From Rhynchopus sp. YZ270_cl-10 (Eukaryota; Euglenozoa; Diplonemea; Diplonemida; Diplonemidae), in the NCBI GenBank assembly GCA_964035575.1, contig OZ037848.1, positions 434,001-498,000 of the forward strand: a stretch of DNA of 64,000 bases. Reading direction: 5' to 3'. The translations under genes and the position numbers were made by a program. Positions 23,153 to 34,172 of the stretch are shown here, piece after piece. Each line of letters opens with the position of its first letter. The first letter of the stretch is position 1. The notes under the pieces are model-generated. The model ran no database searches, had not been told where the DNA came from, and saw only the letters and a list, made by a program, of their open reading frames with translations.

Positions 23153-23330
23153 AGCCGGGAAAACAAAAAGGTGAAAAAATGTGTTAAACTGAAGTACGGT
23201 TGTTGTGGTTAATTGAGTACTCAAAGAAAACAAGCAAGCTTCTGTTTTTTTCAATCCGTTTTGTTTGCCCTGCAGCGCTGCCTCCAATCTTTTTAGAATT
23301 GACAACAAGTTGTTTTATCAAACAAAAATA
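23153..23330 (+). repeat. Repeat copy lacking the 8214-8454 insertion (unoccupied site)
   Basis: The sequence from CCGGGAAAACAAAAAGGTG to TTGACAACAAGTTGTTTTAT is nearly identical to 8148-8213 joined to 8457-8560. Here it continues through TTGAGTACTCAAAGAAAAC without the inserted element and without the outer GGCGTATCC inverted ends. Confidence 0.8.
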
Positions 23331-24116
23331 AAAAAACAATTCCATGATAAACCTCGACCTTTCACCTTACAACCAACAAATTCGGTACAATATTTCGAGC
23401 ATTTTTTAATACACATTTTAGAACAAAATTAAGAGAAAAATAATAAAAAAGGGTAGAACCGATCGGGGAACAACAGCGACCGCCTTTTTATGCAAAAGGC
23501 AAGACACACAAATGCACTCAGAAAAGCTTTTGAAAAGCTTTGAAAAGATGAATTGCGCTCTCTTCTCTGTGCACACACATCTGGAAAAAATAAAAAAAGA
23601 GAAAAGATTTTAAAAAAATGAATTGAAGTCTCATACTTCATCACCTGAAACCCAAAAGACAACTCTGAACAAACAAAATTCTCCCCACTGTTTTCCCCTC
23701 CCAAAAAAAAAAAATCATACACAAAAGCAAAAACACAAACACTGTTTTGTAACACGAAGAGGAAGAAGTTCGCAAAACACTAGCTTATTTTCTTTGTCTC
23801 ACTGCAATACTGATAACTTTAAAAAATAAAACAGACAGGCTGGGGCAACAGATGGTGTGCTTTTTAATTGTATCAACAATCACCTACCGAAGGTTATTGT
23901 GTATATTTTTTTGTTGGAAAGACGATTTTTTTTTCTTCGAACCTTTTTTGTATTGCGTCGCACATCCAGATACATTTCCACTACACCTTCTCTTATTTTT
24001 AATACACAACAGAATTTTTCTTTAAACTTTTTCTTTTTTTCTTTTGACAGAATCCCCTCCCTCCCTCCCCATAAGCATTTCTTTAATTTAACCCTAAAAC
24101 CCCCTCCATTTCCCTT

Positions 24117-27100
24117 TCATTGCAACCACAACGGAAGATCGCTTTCCGCCCCTCCACCTCCCCCATTGCTTCTCCTCCTCCCAGGGTTGACTACGGGAAG
24201 GGGCGGCGGGGCGCTTCCTTCTGCCTCGGGCTTTTCAGTACTCTGGGGGCTTGGAGCTGCTGCTACTGTTTCCACCTCCGCTGCTGCACGCCCTTGTGGA
24301 ATTGTCGGGATGTCATCATCGTCCAGCCAAGACGGCTTTGTAGGTGCCGCTACACTACCCCCACCTCCTCCTCCTCCTGGGTTCCCAGATTGGACCCCAT
24401 TCATATCATTTCTCCCGCCGACATCAACTGGGGTAGGTGCGGTGGGTTGAGCATCTGCAGGCAATAAGCTTCTTCTCCGATTCGGCATTCCATCCCCAAA
24501 TGGACCGTTCCCAAGAATCCCTCTGGAAGCCCTCCCCACAGGGGCAGGCCCTGCCGAAGGAGAGTCCTTCATCCATGCCGGCAGATCGTCGTCCTTTGTC
24601 CGCGCCTTCGGAGGGTTCGCAGGGGGAGGGACGGTTGCTGGGGCAGGGGCGGGTTTGACTTCTTCGGAGTTTTGGAGCCAGCGGGGGACGTCCTTCTCGG
24701 GTGGAGGGAGGGTAGGGTTGGCGTGGGTGGGGGAAGGGTTCGTGGTGTCCTGAGCACCGTTGAGGTGGGATTCATCGCGGATGTCTTCTTCAAGCCAGGA
24801 GGGTGCCTGAAGGAGGTAGGGTGTGAAAAGGGTTGGTGGGGGGAAAAAAGGGGAAAAGAGAAAAACGCATACATCACTCTTGGGTGCAATCTCCCTCGGC
24901 TTCGACGCTGTTGAGTACGGTGGGGTGCGGCCCCGACTGCTCCCATACGGTGACGACTGCCCCGACACGGGTGTGGGTCTGTCCTCTGGGCTCTGCGTCT
25001 GGATGGGCTGTGGCGGCACTGCTACAGAGGGGGCTGCTGGGGCGGGAGCTGGGGCAGAAGACTCGTGCACAGGAGCCGGGGTGGGTGTGGATGTGTAGGT
25101 AGGTGCAGGACCAGGCGCAGGCGCCTCCGCATACGTAGGCAACGCACCAGGAGCAGGGCCACTACCATTGCGGGAAGGTACCTGAATATGAAGAACGTTG
25201 GGCAAAGGATGCTATGTAATTCGGTCAAAAACTTCATGTACCGTAATCGTAAAAATGTTCAACCGTAAAAAAAGGTCGAACTTCAAAAATCCTGAAAGGT
25301 CGAACATTAGTACGGTTGATAATTTTTACGACTACGGTAATTTGAAATCAAAAAAAAAAAAAAACACCCCCAGCTCTTCCACATACCGGATGCGCGACCA
25401 GCGGCTTCAACGGCGGCAACCCAAAGTTGAATGTCTCCGGCACCTCCTCCTCCTCTATGACCACCCCTTCACCCCCCGGCACGCCACCCGACGCCATCAA
25501 CGGCGTGGGCCCCGCCACCGACTCTGGCGTCTGCTGCACCACGGAGCTCCCTTTACCCCCACCACTCCCCACCTCAAAGTCGTCCTCATAGTCGGACTCA
25601 CTCTCCGCCCCTGCCACCGCCGGCACTGCTAAGGTTGCAGACGCCGCTGGGCTGGCTTCCACCTCCACCACCTCCACCTCCTCCTTCTCCTTCTCCTTCT
25701 CCTCCACCTTCGGGGACACCACTGGAACTTCAGACACCAAAACCTCTGGACTCCCTGGAGGGTTCTCCGGTGCGGAAGGCTCTGTGGGTGGTGGTGGTGG
25801 TGTTGCCTCTTCACGTTGCGGCACTGTTTCGGCACGTTTATAGGCAGAGAGGTCGGGGGGGCTGTGGCCGTTGTGGTTGTGGTTGTTGTTGCGCTTCGGA
25901 GACCGCGAGCTTGGAGGAGGTGGGGTCCTGCTTGAAGTTCTGCGTCCCTTAGAAGGAGTCCCCTTCGGTGTTCTCGCCTCAATGCCCAGATGAGACCGCA
26001 TCTCTCTGATTTCCTTCTTCAAAGAAATAATCTCATCCCGCTCTTCAGACGCCTTCTGCACCTCTGCAGCGCGCTTCGCAGAGTCCTGCTGTTTACGAAG
26101 AACGTTCAGACGGTACTCCAAATTTTCTTGCTCCTCATTTACCTCTTGAAGACGTTGTGCGAAGGTGTTGGCACGTTTAATGTCTTGATAGGTGATATCC
26201 GGGTGGTGGTCTTCTTTTTGTAACTGGGCGAGGCGTTTTCTGTGAAATTCTCCGTGAGCTCTGTCTTGCTTTCCTGCTTTGTCCAGCCGGTCTAATTGTG
26301 TGCGCAAAACCCTCATTTCATCTTTGAAGTTGCGTAAATGGTCGCGACGAATTGCATCTGGGTCTTGAAACATTTTTAGTCTCTTTTCATTGTCCCTCTG
26401 CTCCCCCGCAAGCCGTCGGTTGTCATCAGATAGCCGAATCTTTTGTGCCTCAAGCTTTCTAATCCGCGCTTCCACCCGCTCTTCTCTCGTTGCTTCACGA
26501 TGTCTTTTATCTAGCACCTCATTTTGATACACCAAGGTTCTGTACTCATCTTCGAGCAGCTTCATTCGTTGTTCCTGTGTCTTCCTTGCTGCACGGTCTG
26601 CCTTCATTTGACCCCTTCTCTTGAGAAGCTCGCTGAGCTGCGTGCTCACGATATCCACCTTTTCCTGGAGGTATACATTCTTCTCTCGTAGGTTCTGCAT
26701 CAGCTCTGGACGGGTCAATTGTTGCTGCGTCTGCTTCTCCCCAGGAGTGCCCCACGCATGGCTTTGCTTCCCCTTTGCGACCAACGGCTGCTTCCCCTTC
26801 TCCTTTTGCTCCTGCCTCTTCTTCATCCCCGCCTCAGGATTCGATACAGGACGCTTCGCTGCAGGGTCGTTCTTCCTCCTCATCGTTTCTGGCTGCGAAT
26901 CTGACCGTTTCAACGCAGGATTTCCCATCGCAACAGGAATAGGTGGATCAATAGGATGCTGTGGAGTAGGACTCCTTGATACGGGAGCTGTCTTTGAGGT
27001 TTGCTTATGACTTTCTTCCGACCCACTGCGCGACGAAGAGCGAGAAGAAGAGCGAGAAGAGGCTCTGGATGACACGCTTTTTGCCCTCTTTTCTGATGCA

Positions 27101-29955
27101 GGAGTTGCGGCATCGCTTGGTGTTGCTGGGGGAGACTTCCTCTCTTCATTCGGGTCGGTTTGATACCCAGAAGAAGACTGCGAATGAGACGAAAGCGATC
27201 TGGTTGCCTTTTCCGCAATTTTTGGTGTCTCTGGAGGTGACCCGCTGGGTGCGGGGGAAGACACCCTCGAGGACGCAGCGTCGTCAACAGCCTCCTCTGT
27301 TGTCTCTGTCTCCACCACCACAACCGTCTGCTGAACGACCACCACCTCCACCACCACCTCCTCCCCTTCACCCTCCAGCTCCGCAGTGTGCGGAGGGAGC
27401 TCCTCGATGTCTTCATCCTTCTCTTTGGGTTCTTCCGAAGAGGAGGTGTGATAGCTGGAGGCTGTGGAGTGGTGGGAGTCGTGATCGACGTAGCGTGGCG
27501 AACCTTCTGAAGGAATTGCAGAAGAAGGGAGCACCTGCGTCTCCGAAGCATCCACCTCATCCTCTTGAGTCGCAGCGCTGGTAGGCACGGTAGCGTCATC
27601 TGCGGTGCTGCTTTGTGGTAAGGTGCGAAGCGCGTCTCCAGTCTCCGAAGCGGACCCTTCTGACTCTGTCGCAGGGACCTGTTTCGATAGTTCTTGTAGC
27701 GCGCCGTTGACATCATTCGTTTCACGATGCGCAACATCACCAACCGGAATCGCCTCAATCTCCTCCCCCTCAAACACAACACCAACAATCTCACTCTCGC
27801 GCCGCACCATAGCCACCCTCCCTTCCCTTCCTCGGACATCAACGGAGTCACCTACGCGGAAGGAATGTTGTGCTTCAGACCCGCTCCGTTCAAATTCGTA
27901 TAGCGGTGTGAGAAGATGTGGAAGGTACCCCTGCATGGTTCCACCTTCAGTAGCAATACCAACACGGCCCCGGGAGATGCCTGTGACCCGTCCTACAACG
28001 TCGCTTTCGTTGATACGCACCTTACTGTCAACAGGGAACCGTTTCTTAAGGTTTGGGGAGATTTGCTCGTTTGATGCAGAGTCGCTGTCGTCGGTGTAGG
28101 GTTTGATCTTGTCAGGGAGAAGACCAAGAAATTCACCGTCTGAGTCGATACCAACCCTGCCTCGGGAGATGTTCGTGACGGTGCCGACTTTGTTTGACTC
28201 AATAATAGTCACCTTGCTTCCATTTGGAAAGCGTTTTTTGAGGTTTGTTGGTGAGTTTTGATCGTCTGCCTCATATTCGTCAAAGGAGTCGCTGTCGCTG
28301 TCATCGGTGTAGGGTTTGATTTTGTCAGGGAGCAGACCCTGCAGGTCTCCGTCCACATCAACACCAACCCGACCACGTGAAATCCCTGTCACTCTCGCAA
28401 CCTCTCCCGTCGCAATCACTGTCACCTTGCTGTCCACAGGGAATCGTTTTGTGAGGTCCGCCAAGGAGGTGTCCTCGTCCTCAGATGCACTCTCGTCGTC
28501 GGTGTAGGGTTTGATTTTGTCAGGGAGAAGACCAAGAAATTCACCATCTGAGTCGATGCCAACCCTGCCTCGGGAGATGTTCGTGACGGTGCCGACTTTG
28601 TTGGATTCAATAATAGTCACCTTGCTGCCATTTGGAAAGCGTTTTTTAAGGTTTGTTGGTGAGTTTTGATCGTCTGCCTCATATTCGTCAAAGGAGTCGC
28701 TGTCGCTGTCATCAGTGTAGGGCTTAATTTTGTCAGGGAGCAGACCCTGCAGGTCTCCGTCCACATCAACACCAACCCGACCACGTGAAATCCCTGTCAC
28801 CCTCGCAACCTCTCCCGTCGCAATCACTGTCACCTTGCTGTCCACAGGGAACTGCTTTGTGAGGTCCGCCAAGGAGGTGTCCTCGTCCTCAGATGCACTC
28901 TCGTCGTCGGTGTAGGGTTTGATTTTGTCAGGGAGAAGACCAAGAAATTCACCGTCTGAGTCGATGCCAACCCTGCCTCGGGAGATGTTCGTGACAGTGC
29001 CGACTTTGTTTGACTCAATAATAGTCACCTTGCTGCCATTTGGAAAGCGTTTTTTAAGGTTTGTTGGCGAGTTTTGATCGTCTGCCTCATATTCGTCAAA
29101 GGAGTCGCTGTCGCTGTCATCGGTGTAGGGTTTGATTTTGTCAGGGAGCAGACCCTGCAGGTCTCCATCCACATCAACACCAACCCGACCACGCGAAATC
29201 CCCGTCACCCTCGCCACCTCTCCTGTCGCTATCACTGTCACCTTGCTGTCCACGGGGAACCGTTTCTTGAGATCTTCCTCTCCTTCATCCTCCTCCTCCC
29301 CCTCCCCCTCCTCCTCACTCTCTTCGCATTTCTTCACCATATGCGGCAGCAACCCGAACGATTCCCCTTCGGATTCGACCCCAACCCTGCCACGCGAAAT
29401 ACCTGTCACCCTTCCACTCTTTCCTGACTCAATGACCGTTACCTTTGTTCCTGTTGGGAATTGCGCAGACAGATCGACTCCGCTCTCATCTTCGTCGCCA
29501 TCCCCTGACGGGGCGCTGTGTGTTGAGCTGGAAGCATCGCTTGCGGGCTTCTTCTTTAAGGTGTCTTCATCTTCATCTTCATCTTCTTCGAACGGCGCAA
29601 ATTCTTCTATTGTCGACTCTTTTATCAAAGGGCCTGTTGCTTCTTTGGGCTCGGGTTTTTCGGATTCTTCCGCTGTTTCAGGCTTCTTCTCTGAGGCTGT
29701 CTCATCCTCTGCATTCTTTGGTGATGGAGAAGGAGAAGATTCGGAAGAAGGAGAAGGCGAAGGGGAAGGGGAAGAGGACTCAGCAGGTTTCTCCTCGGGC
29801 TCTTCAGGTTTCTCTTCGGTGGTCGGTGGGTCGACTGCGATGGCCTGCTCTTCTGGTGTGAAGCCCTTTTTGTATTCCACTGCATTCCCCAGTCCCCCGC
29901 TGAAGTCGTAGTCCATGTATGATTCGGATACGGTTTCGCCATTTTGTGATGTCAT
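24117..29955 (-). CDS. Giant SH3-like-repeat and coiled-coil protein (three exons, about 1855 aa)
   Basis: Three exons: 29955-25387, 25181-24873 and 24806-24117. They are separated by introns 25386-25182 (205 bp, GTATGTGG...ATTCAG, phase 0) and 24872-24807 (66 bp, GTATGCG...CTTCAG, in frame). Splicing gives about 1855 residues ending in TGA. Residues 1-150 are acidic, Pro/Ser/Glu-rich. About 158-740 hold nine SH3/KOW-like beta units (for example SKVTVIATGEVARVTGISRG ... GLLPDKIKPY) joined by Asp/Ser-rich linkers; units 2-7 form three near-identical 136-aa double units. Residues ~1078-1324 form a long coiled coil. A basic Pro/Ser region and an acidic SDYEDDFE patch follow. The last exon carries five PxWL/M motifs. 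It is probably a cytoskeletal or membrane scaffold, by inference. The frame is also open upstream to an in-frame TAA near 30025 with acceptor-like CTTTAAG/TTGCAG, so an upstream exon is possible. Confidence 0.85.
28085..29272. repeat. Tandem 408-bp coding repeat array (three copies)
   Basis: Within the first exon of the giant gene, a 408-bp unit (136 codons, two SH3-like domains plus linkers) is repeated three times. Markers such as CAGACCCTGCAGGTCTCC recur at about 28330, 28738 and 29146. Copies differ by only a few bases, so the array is recent or homogenised, while the outer units (1, 8, 9) are clearly older. Confidence 0.9.
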
Positions 29956-30690
29956 CCCAAGTGATTCAAAATGCGCTCCTTCAGGAGCAGGGGGGAGACC
30001 CCCCAAATCGGACGCCAGTTCTGCAATCTTAAAGAAGAGGAGAAGTTTTTAGAAGAAGGGGAGGGGGAGGGGAAGGGGAAGAAGGAAAACGCCCCTCAGA
30101 CGTTTCCGTGAGGGGTTCGAACCCCCCTCAGAGTTAAAAAGGAAGAAAAGAGGACAGATGGAAAAATACAAAAAAAGGTTAGTGCCTTAGGGGGATGTTG
30201 TGTATATCTGAAGTGTGTGTGGGGGTTTTTATCATTTTTTTTTTTTTGTTATTTTTGTTCGACCAAGACCGCACCGACGTCCTGCTGTTCAACTAGAAAT
30301 ACCCACATAACGGATCCCAAGCGTTCTCAAAGAGTGGGCTGCAGCCGGAATCGCACGCAGCGATAGAACCCCAAATTCTGTTAATAACTCAAACAAGAAG
30401 ACGAAGAAGTACGCGAAGACGATAATGATGTATGTATGTCTTTTCAATGAGCAGAGTGCAACGCGTATGCATGCAGATCAAGGGGACGGGAAGCCTAAGT
30501 CTTGAGGGTAGGCTAAAGAACTGGGGGCGAAATAAAAAAACAACTGGGGAGGAACGTTGGGAACGGTGTTTTTCAATTTTATAGATAAGTTTGAAGCCAT
30601 AAAAAAAGGGATGAACAAAGCGAGGGGATGGGGAAAGTGTATCAGATGGACCTCAGCCTCTCACGCTGAGGCACATATCGTTAGCATAAA

Positions 30691-30869
30691 TGGTGCTCCT
30701 GAAAACCCCATTTTGCGTACTTGTTGCGTACTTGCTGCGTACTTGTTGCGCACTTTGTGCACGAAAAAAAAAATACAGGAATACCCTATATTGCGTACTT
30801 GTTGCGTACTTGTTGCGTACTTAGTGCGTAGTTGTTGCGTACTTGGTATTTTTTATTTCAGGAGCACCA
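30691..30869. mobile_element. TIR mini-element with TTGCGTACTTG tandem subrepeats
   Basis: 179 bp. The inverted ends are TGGTGCTCCTGAAA, flanked by the 5-bp direct repeat ATAAA (30686-30690 and 30870-30874). The interior is about nine tandem TTGCGTACTTG-like units interrupted by an A-run. The left terminus aligns with that of the element at 43351-43494, though the subrepeats differ. Confidence 0.75.
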
Positions 30870-31429
30870 ATAAAAGAAAAAAAAAAAGCAATCAATTGAT
30901 ATGGCGAGGAAAAAGTGGGTGTAAAAAAGTGAAGTTATTAATGCAGGCACCTCCGATTGACCCACGTACGATGCCAGCCATCCGGATGAAAGCACTAAAA
31001 AACAAGGGTTGGTAGAGCTGAGGCTAAGCCTCTTCTCAGTCGTCTAAAGAACCTAGAAAAAGGGAAAATCGTGTAAGATAAAAATCAGAACAAAAAAAAA
31101 TGAAACCTGCGGTCATCAGAAGGGTGTTCTACATACGACGGGAAAAGTGGAGAATATGTATTAAAGGATAATTGAGAGCTTCTCCGCAGTGCCCAATTAG
31201 AACTATGCTATTCTGGTGAAACCGGGTTTCGATGGTAAAAAAAAACAAAACAAAACAAAACAAAACGTTACGGTACAATGATCGCAAACACCTCAGGGGA
31301 AAAAAGAGGGGTATTTTGCTTCCATAAAAAAAAAAAAAATTGTAATCGAGATTTACATAGCACTGTAATTGTCACGCAAACCGATCCACACAGCCAAAAT
31401 CCATACAAAAAATATAAAGAAAAGTTTAT

Positions 31430-31465
31430 AAGATGATCCTAAGCCTCTCGTTTTTAGTCACCTTG
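31430..31465 (+). repeat. H1 hairpin repeat, near-consensus copy
   Basis: Reads AAGATGATCCTAAGCCTCTCG followed by TTTTTAGTCACCTTGG. It matches copies at 11985 and 34372 almost base for base through the left arm and loop. Confidence 0.6.
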
Positions 31466-31745
31466 GTCACATTCGTTATCGCGCGACATCAGCTACGCTG
31501 GTTTCCACAAGCTTGTCAGGGATGATGTCATTTACCCAGACAGATAAAAACGTAGAAAAAAAATGCGCAGCTCGCACCTCTCAAGTAAGATGACCTAAAT
31601 CTTCACATTCTTAGCCACCTTATCAATCAGATAAACCCTCTCTCTCTCTTTCTCTCTGCTTTTTTTTGAAAAATTGATGACGTGGTAGACACCTCGCTTT
31701 TTTCTCGTGGTGAACTCCACGCAACCTTTTTTCTTGTTCCACCAT

Positions 31746-34172
31746 TCAACCCTCCTCTGGGATTGCCATTGTCGCGGTGATTGCGTCGCGCACTTCAGAG
31801 ACCCTCTCCGCGACGGGGTCGACGAAGATGAGAGGTGACGGAGTCAACGCAGAGTCAAAGATCGCATGCACACAGTTCCGCTGCAGGCTGGCGAGGTACA
31901 CACTTAGCTCTGCTAGGGGAGGGTGTGCAGGCTGCGGCAACAGTGCAAGAATCTGCTCATCACGCACCCTCGCCAACGCTACCACCAAACACGCAAAGGC
32001 AATCCCCGACTGATACCCCACACTCCGCACCATCAACGCAACGAACTCCCCTTTCGGCATTCTCTCTGCAGACGCACCTCTGCGAGGGGAGCTATGCTTG
32101 CCTACGCTTGCCTCAACCCATCCAGCTAAGGCGCCCAATAACAAAATTGTATTAACACCATGATCGGTGAAGGCGTCTGGAAGCAATGAAAGAAAGCTGG
32201 TTTCCAGGAGAACACTCTTTTGCACGGTGTTTCCGGTGTGGATGACGGTACGACCTGCTGGAGGGGCGAAAAGCTCGGGGCAGTTGGCGACGACTGCGGC
32301 AACGCAAATAGCTGCGTGCATTTTGATTTGAAAGACCTTCGCCTTCATGTTGTCACTATGATCTGAGAGAACCGAATCCGGCCAACCAAACGAGATATTC
32401 CCTACCCTCCACACCCCCGCCGCCTCCGCAGCGTCCCCCTTCTCCACCAGATTCTTCATCACATCTTTGATCCCATCTTCCGTAAACCCTGCCCTAGAAA
32501 AGATCTTCGCAGAAAGATCGTTTCCTTTCATCCCATTTTGCGTCACCTCTTTTAAATGCAATGCAATCAACAGATAATCCATAAAATGAAGCACCGGAGG
32601 AAACTCTGCGGTCGCCTTGCAGAAACTGAACAACGTACTTTTTGTTTTTCCATGAGATGCGGACCCGGAATAGGACGAAGAAGAGAAGGCACGAAGCACA
32701 TTCTGCATTGCCCCGAGAAGCACACCAACGACACATTCGGTCTCATCCTTTAAGAAGAACTCTGAGAGACTGCGAACCTCGGGCGACACGAAGCTGTACC
32801 TCAGAAGGTCTTCCTTCTCAATCTCCGCGCACACCCTCCCTGAGATAAGCGTCTCAGCATACCTCAGCCGCGCCTCTTCCTTCTCCTGGAGAACATCCGC
32901 AATCCTTTGAGGGGACATCTGGTCATCCTCTGCATTGAGGTTGTCATAGATCTCGAGCTGTTCCGTTCCCCCTTCCTCCTCGCAACGCTCCCTCAGCACC
33001 ACCACTCTTGAAACGACTCCTTCAAACGCAAGAAACAGATACATCACTTTTTTTGGCAAATCATAGATCGGGGGAACTTTTGAAAGTACAGAGGTCGCGC
33101 GGAGGGTGATTTGGTAGAGCCAATGAGGGATGTTTTTATTCTTCTTTTTTTCGAAGGTTTCGTTGGAGGAGGAGGGGGAGGAGGAGAAGACTCTGTCGGA
33201 CACCCATTTCGCCTGCGCGATATTGTCGATGATTGCATTGAATATCCCTGACTCAAGACAGGCCCGGAGTTTCTTCACTGAAGTGCGTTGCTTTGCATCT
33301 TCAGGTTTGATGATCATATCCAATGACACCAAAACAGCCAAAAGCAACCCCGCTGCAATTCCTCCACGCCTCTCCGGACACCCCACATCCACCACTGTAG
33401 AACGAAACACCGAGTTGTCCTCTACCCCTTTGAACAACGAACCGCTCTCCGGTGCATCCAGACACATCGCATTGTCCTTTCTGTACGAAGAAGAGTTGGA
33501 CCACATATCAACCGCACACCCCTCCACCAACACACGAAGTGCAGGAAAGAAGACACCCCATGCCACCCCTTCGACAATCCCTTCCCCGAAGGAAGCAATG
33601 CAGACAAACAGATGCTGTGCGCAGGCCCGCACGGAATACTCCGCCGCGAACACCTCACTGCAAGAAATACACCATTTCAAAAATTCCAATGTCCCCTGGT
33701 TTGGGTGATCCTTCGGAATAACAAAAGAATCAAGCGTAACACAGTGATGTACCTTATCAACAAGGGGCATCGCGAATCCGACAGCAGATGCTCCCTTCGA
33801 AGAACGCGGTGTGCAGAAGGGGAGAATCTGCTCACACCATGTCTCTTCAATCTCTCTGCACGGAAGAAGGTTGGCCGGAATGGGGAAGAGCGTTTCGGTC
33901 TTGTTTGAGATAAGGCTATGGGTGGAATGAAAGCCGTCCTTTTCACGCAAACGGTTTACATCTCTGCCGAGATTGGGGTTTTGGAGAAGAGCTTGCATCT
34001 CGTTGTCGCCTTGAAAGTAAAGCAGGAAAATTGGGTGAGATCGTTTGAGAAAAAAAAATGAAAATAAAATTTCTGTGAGGTTTGGAAGAGTAGAGGGGAG
34101 ATGTGCGCATGGTATACGCGTAGACGCTTTCGGCACCAATGAAGGAACCTACTCACAGGGTGCCATTACCAT
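31746..34172 (-). CDS. Unknown helical protein with a 16-nt first exon (two exons)
   Basis: Exon 1 is 34172-34157 (ATG GTA ATG GCA CCC T). The intron 34156-34010 (147 bp) runs from GTGAGTAGG to TTTCAAG, and exon 2 is 34009-31746, ending in TGA. The join is phase 1 and gives MVMAPCDNEMQALLQNPNLG, about 760 residues. The unspliced reading puts an unlikely Phe-rich stretch before GDNEMQ, which supports the intron. Either in-frame ATG (34172 or 34166) could start it. The body is largely helical and hydrophobic, with Cys and small residues, like an alpha-solenoid, broken by Ser-rich loops (SSSPSSSNETFEKKKNKN). Segments such as AAGLLLAVLVSLDMIIK and HGVNTILLLGALAGWVE may be buried helices rather than membrane spans. 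I do not recognise the family. Confidence 0.8.

Larger units (their letters stand above)
19574..24116. other. 4.5-kb spacer with two foldback elements and dispersed repeats
   Basis: No credible gene. It contains the foldback elements at 20061-20925 and 21182-22419, the H2 copy at 22489, and the unoccupied copy of the 8148-type repeat at 23153. A short GC-balanced open stretch (20690-20850, DDLPEEIVRQFVGN...) inside the first element could be a captured gene fragment but is not recognised. Confidence 0.65.
30007..31745. other. Spacer with a TIR mini-element and H1 hairpins
   Basis: No gene recognised. It includes a palindrome GAGGGGTTCGAACCCCCCTC at 30109-30130, the element at 30691-30869, H1 copies at 30641, 31012, 31430 and 31585, and a CAAAA-type simple repeat near 31243. 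Confidence 0.65.

Noticed and set aside
24117-25205. Separate 362-aa Pro-rich gene
   Set aside because: Its start is inside an intron. A donor at 25386 and acceptor at 25182 in the same phase make it the last two exons of the giant gene.
30109-30130. tRNA gene suggested by GGTTCGAACCC
   Set aside because: The motif is a self-complementary palindrome; no A box, anticodon arm or acceptor stem can be placed on either strand.
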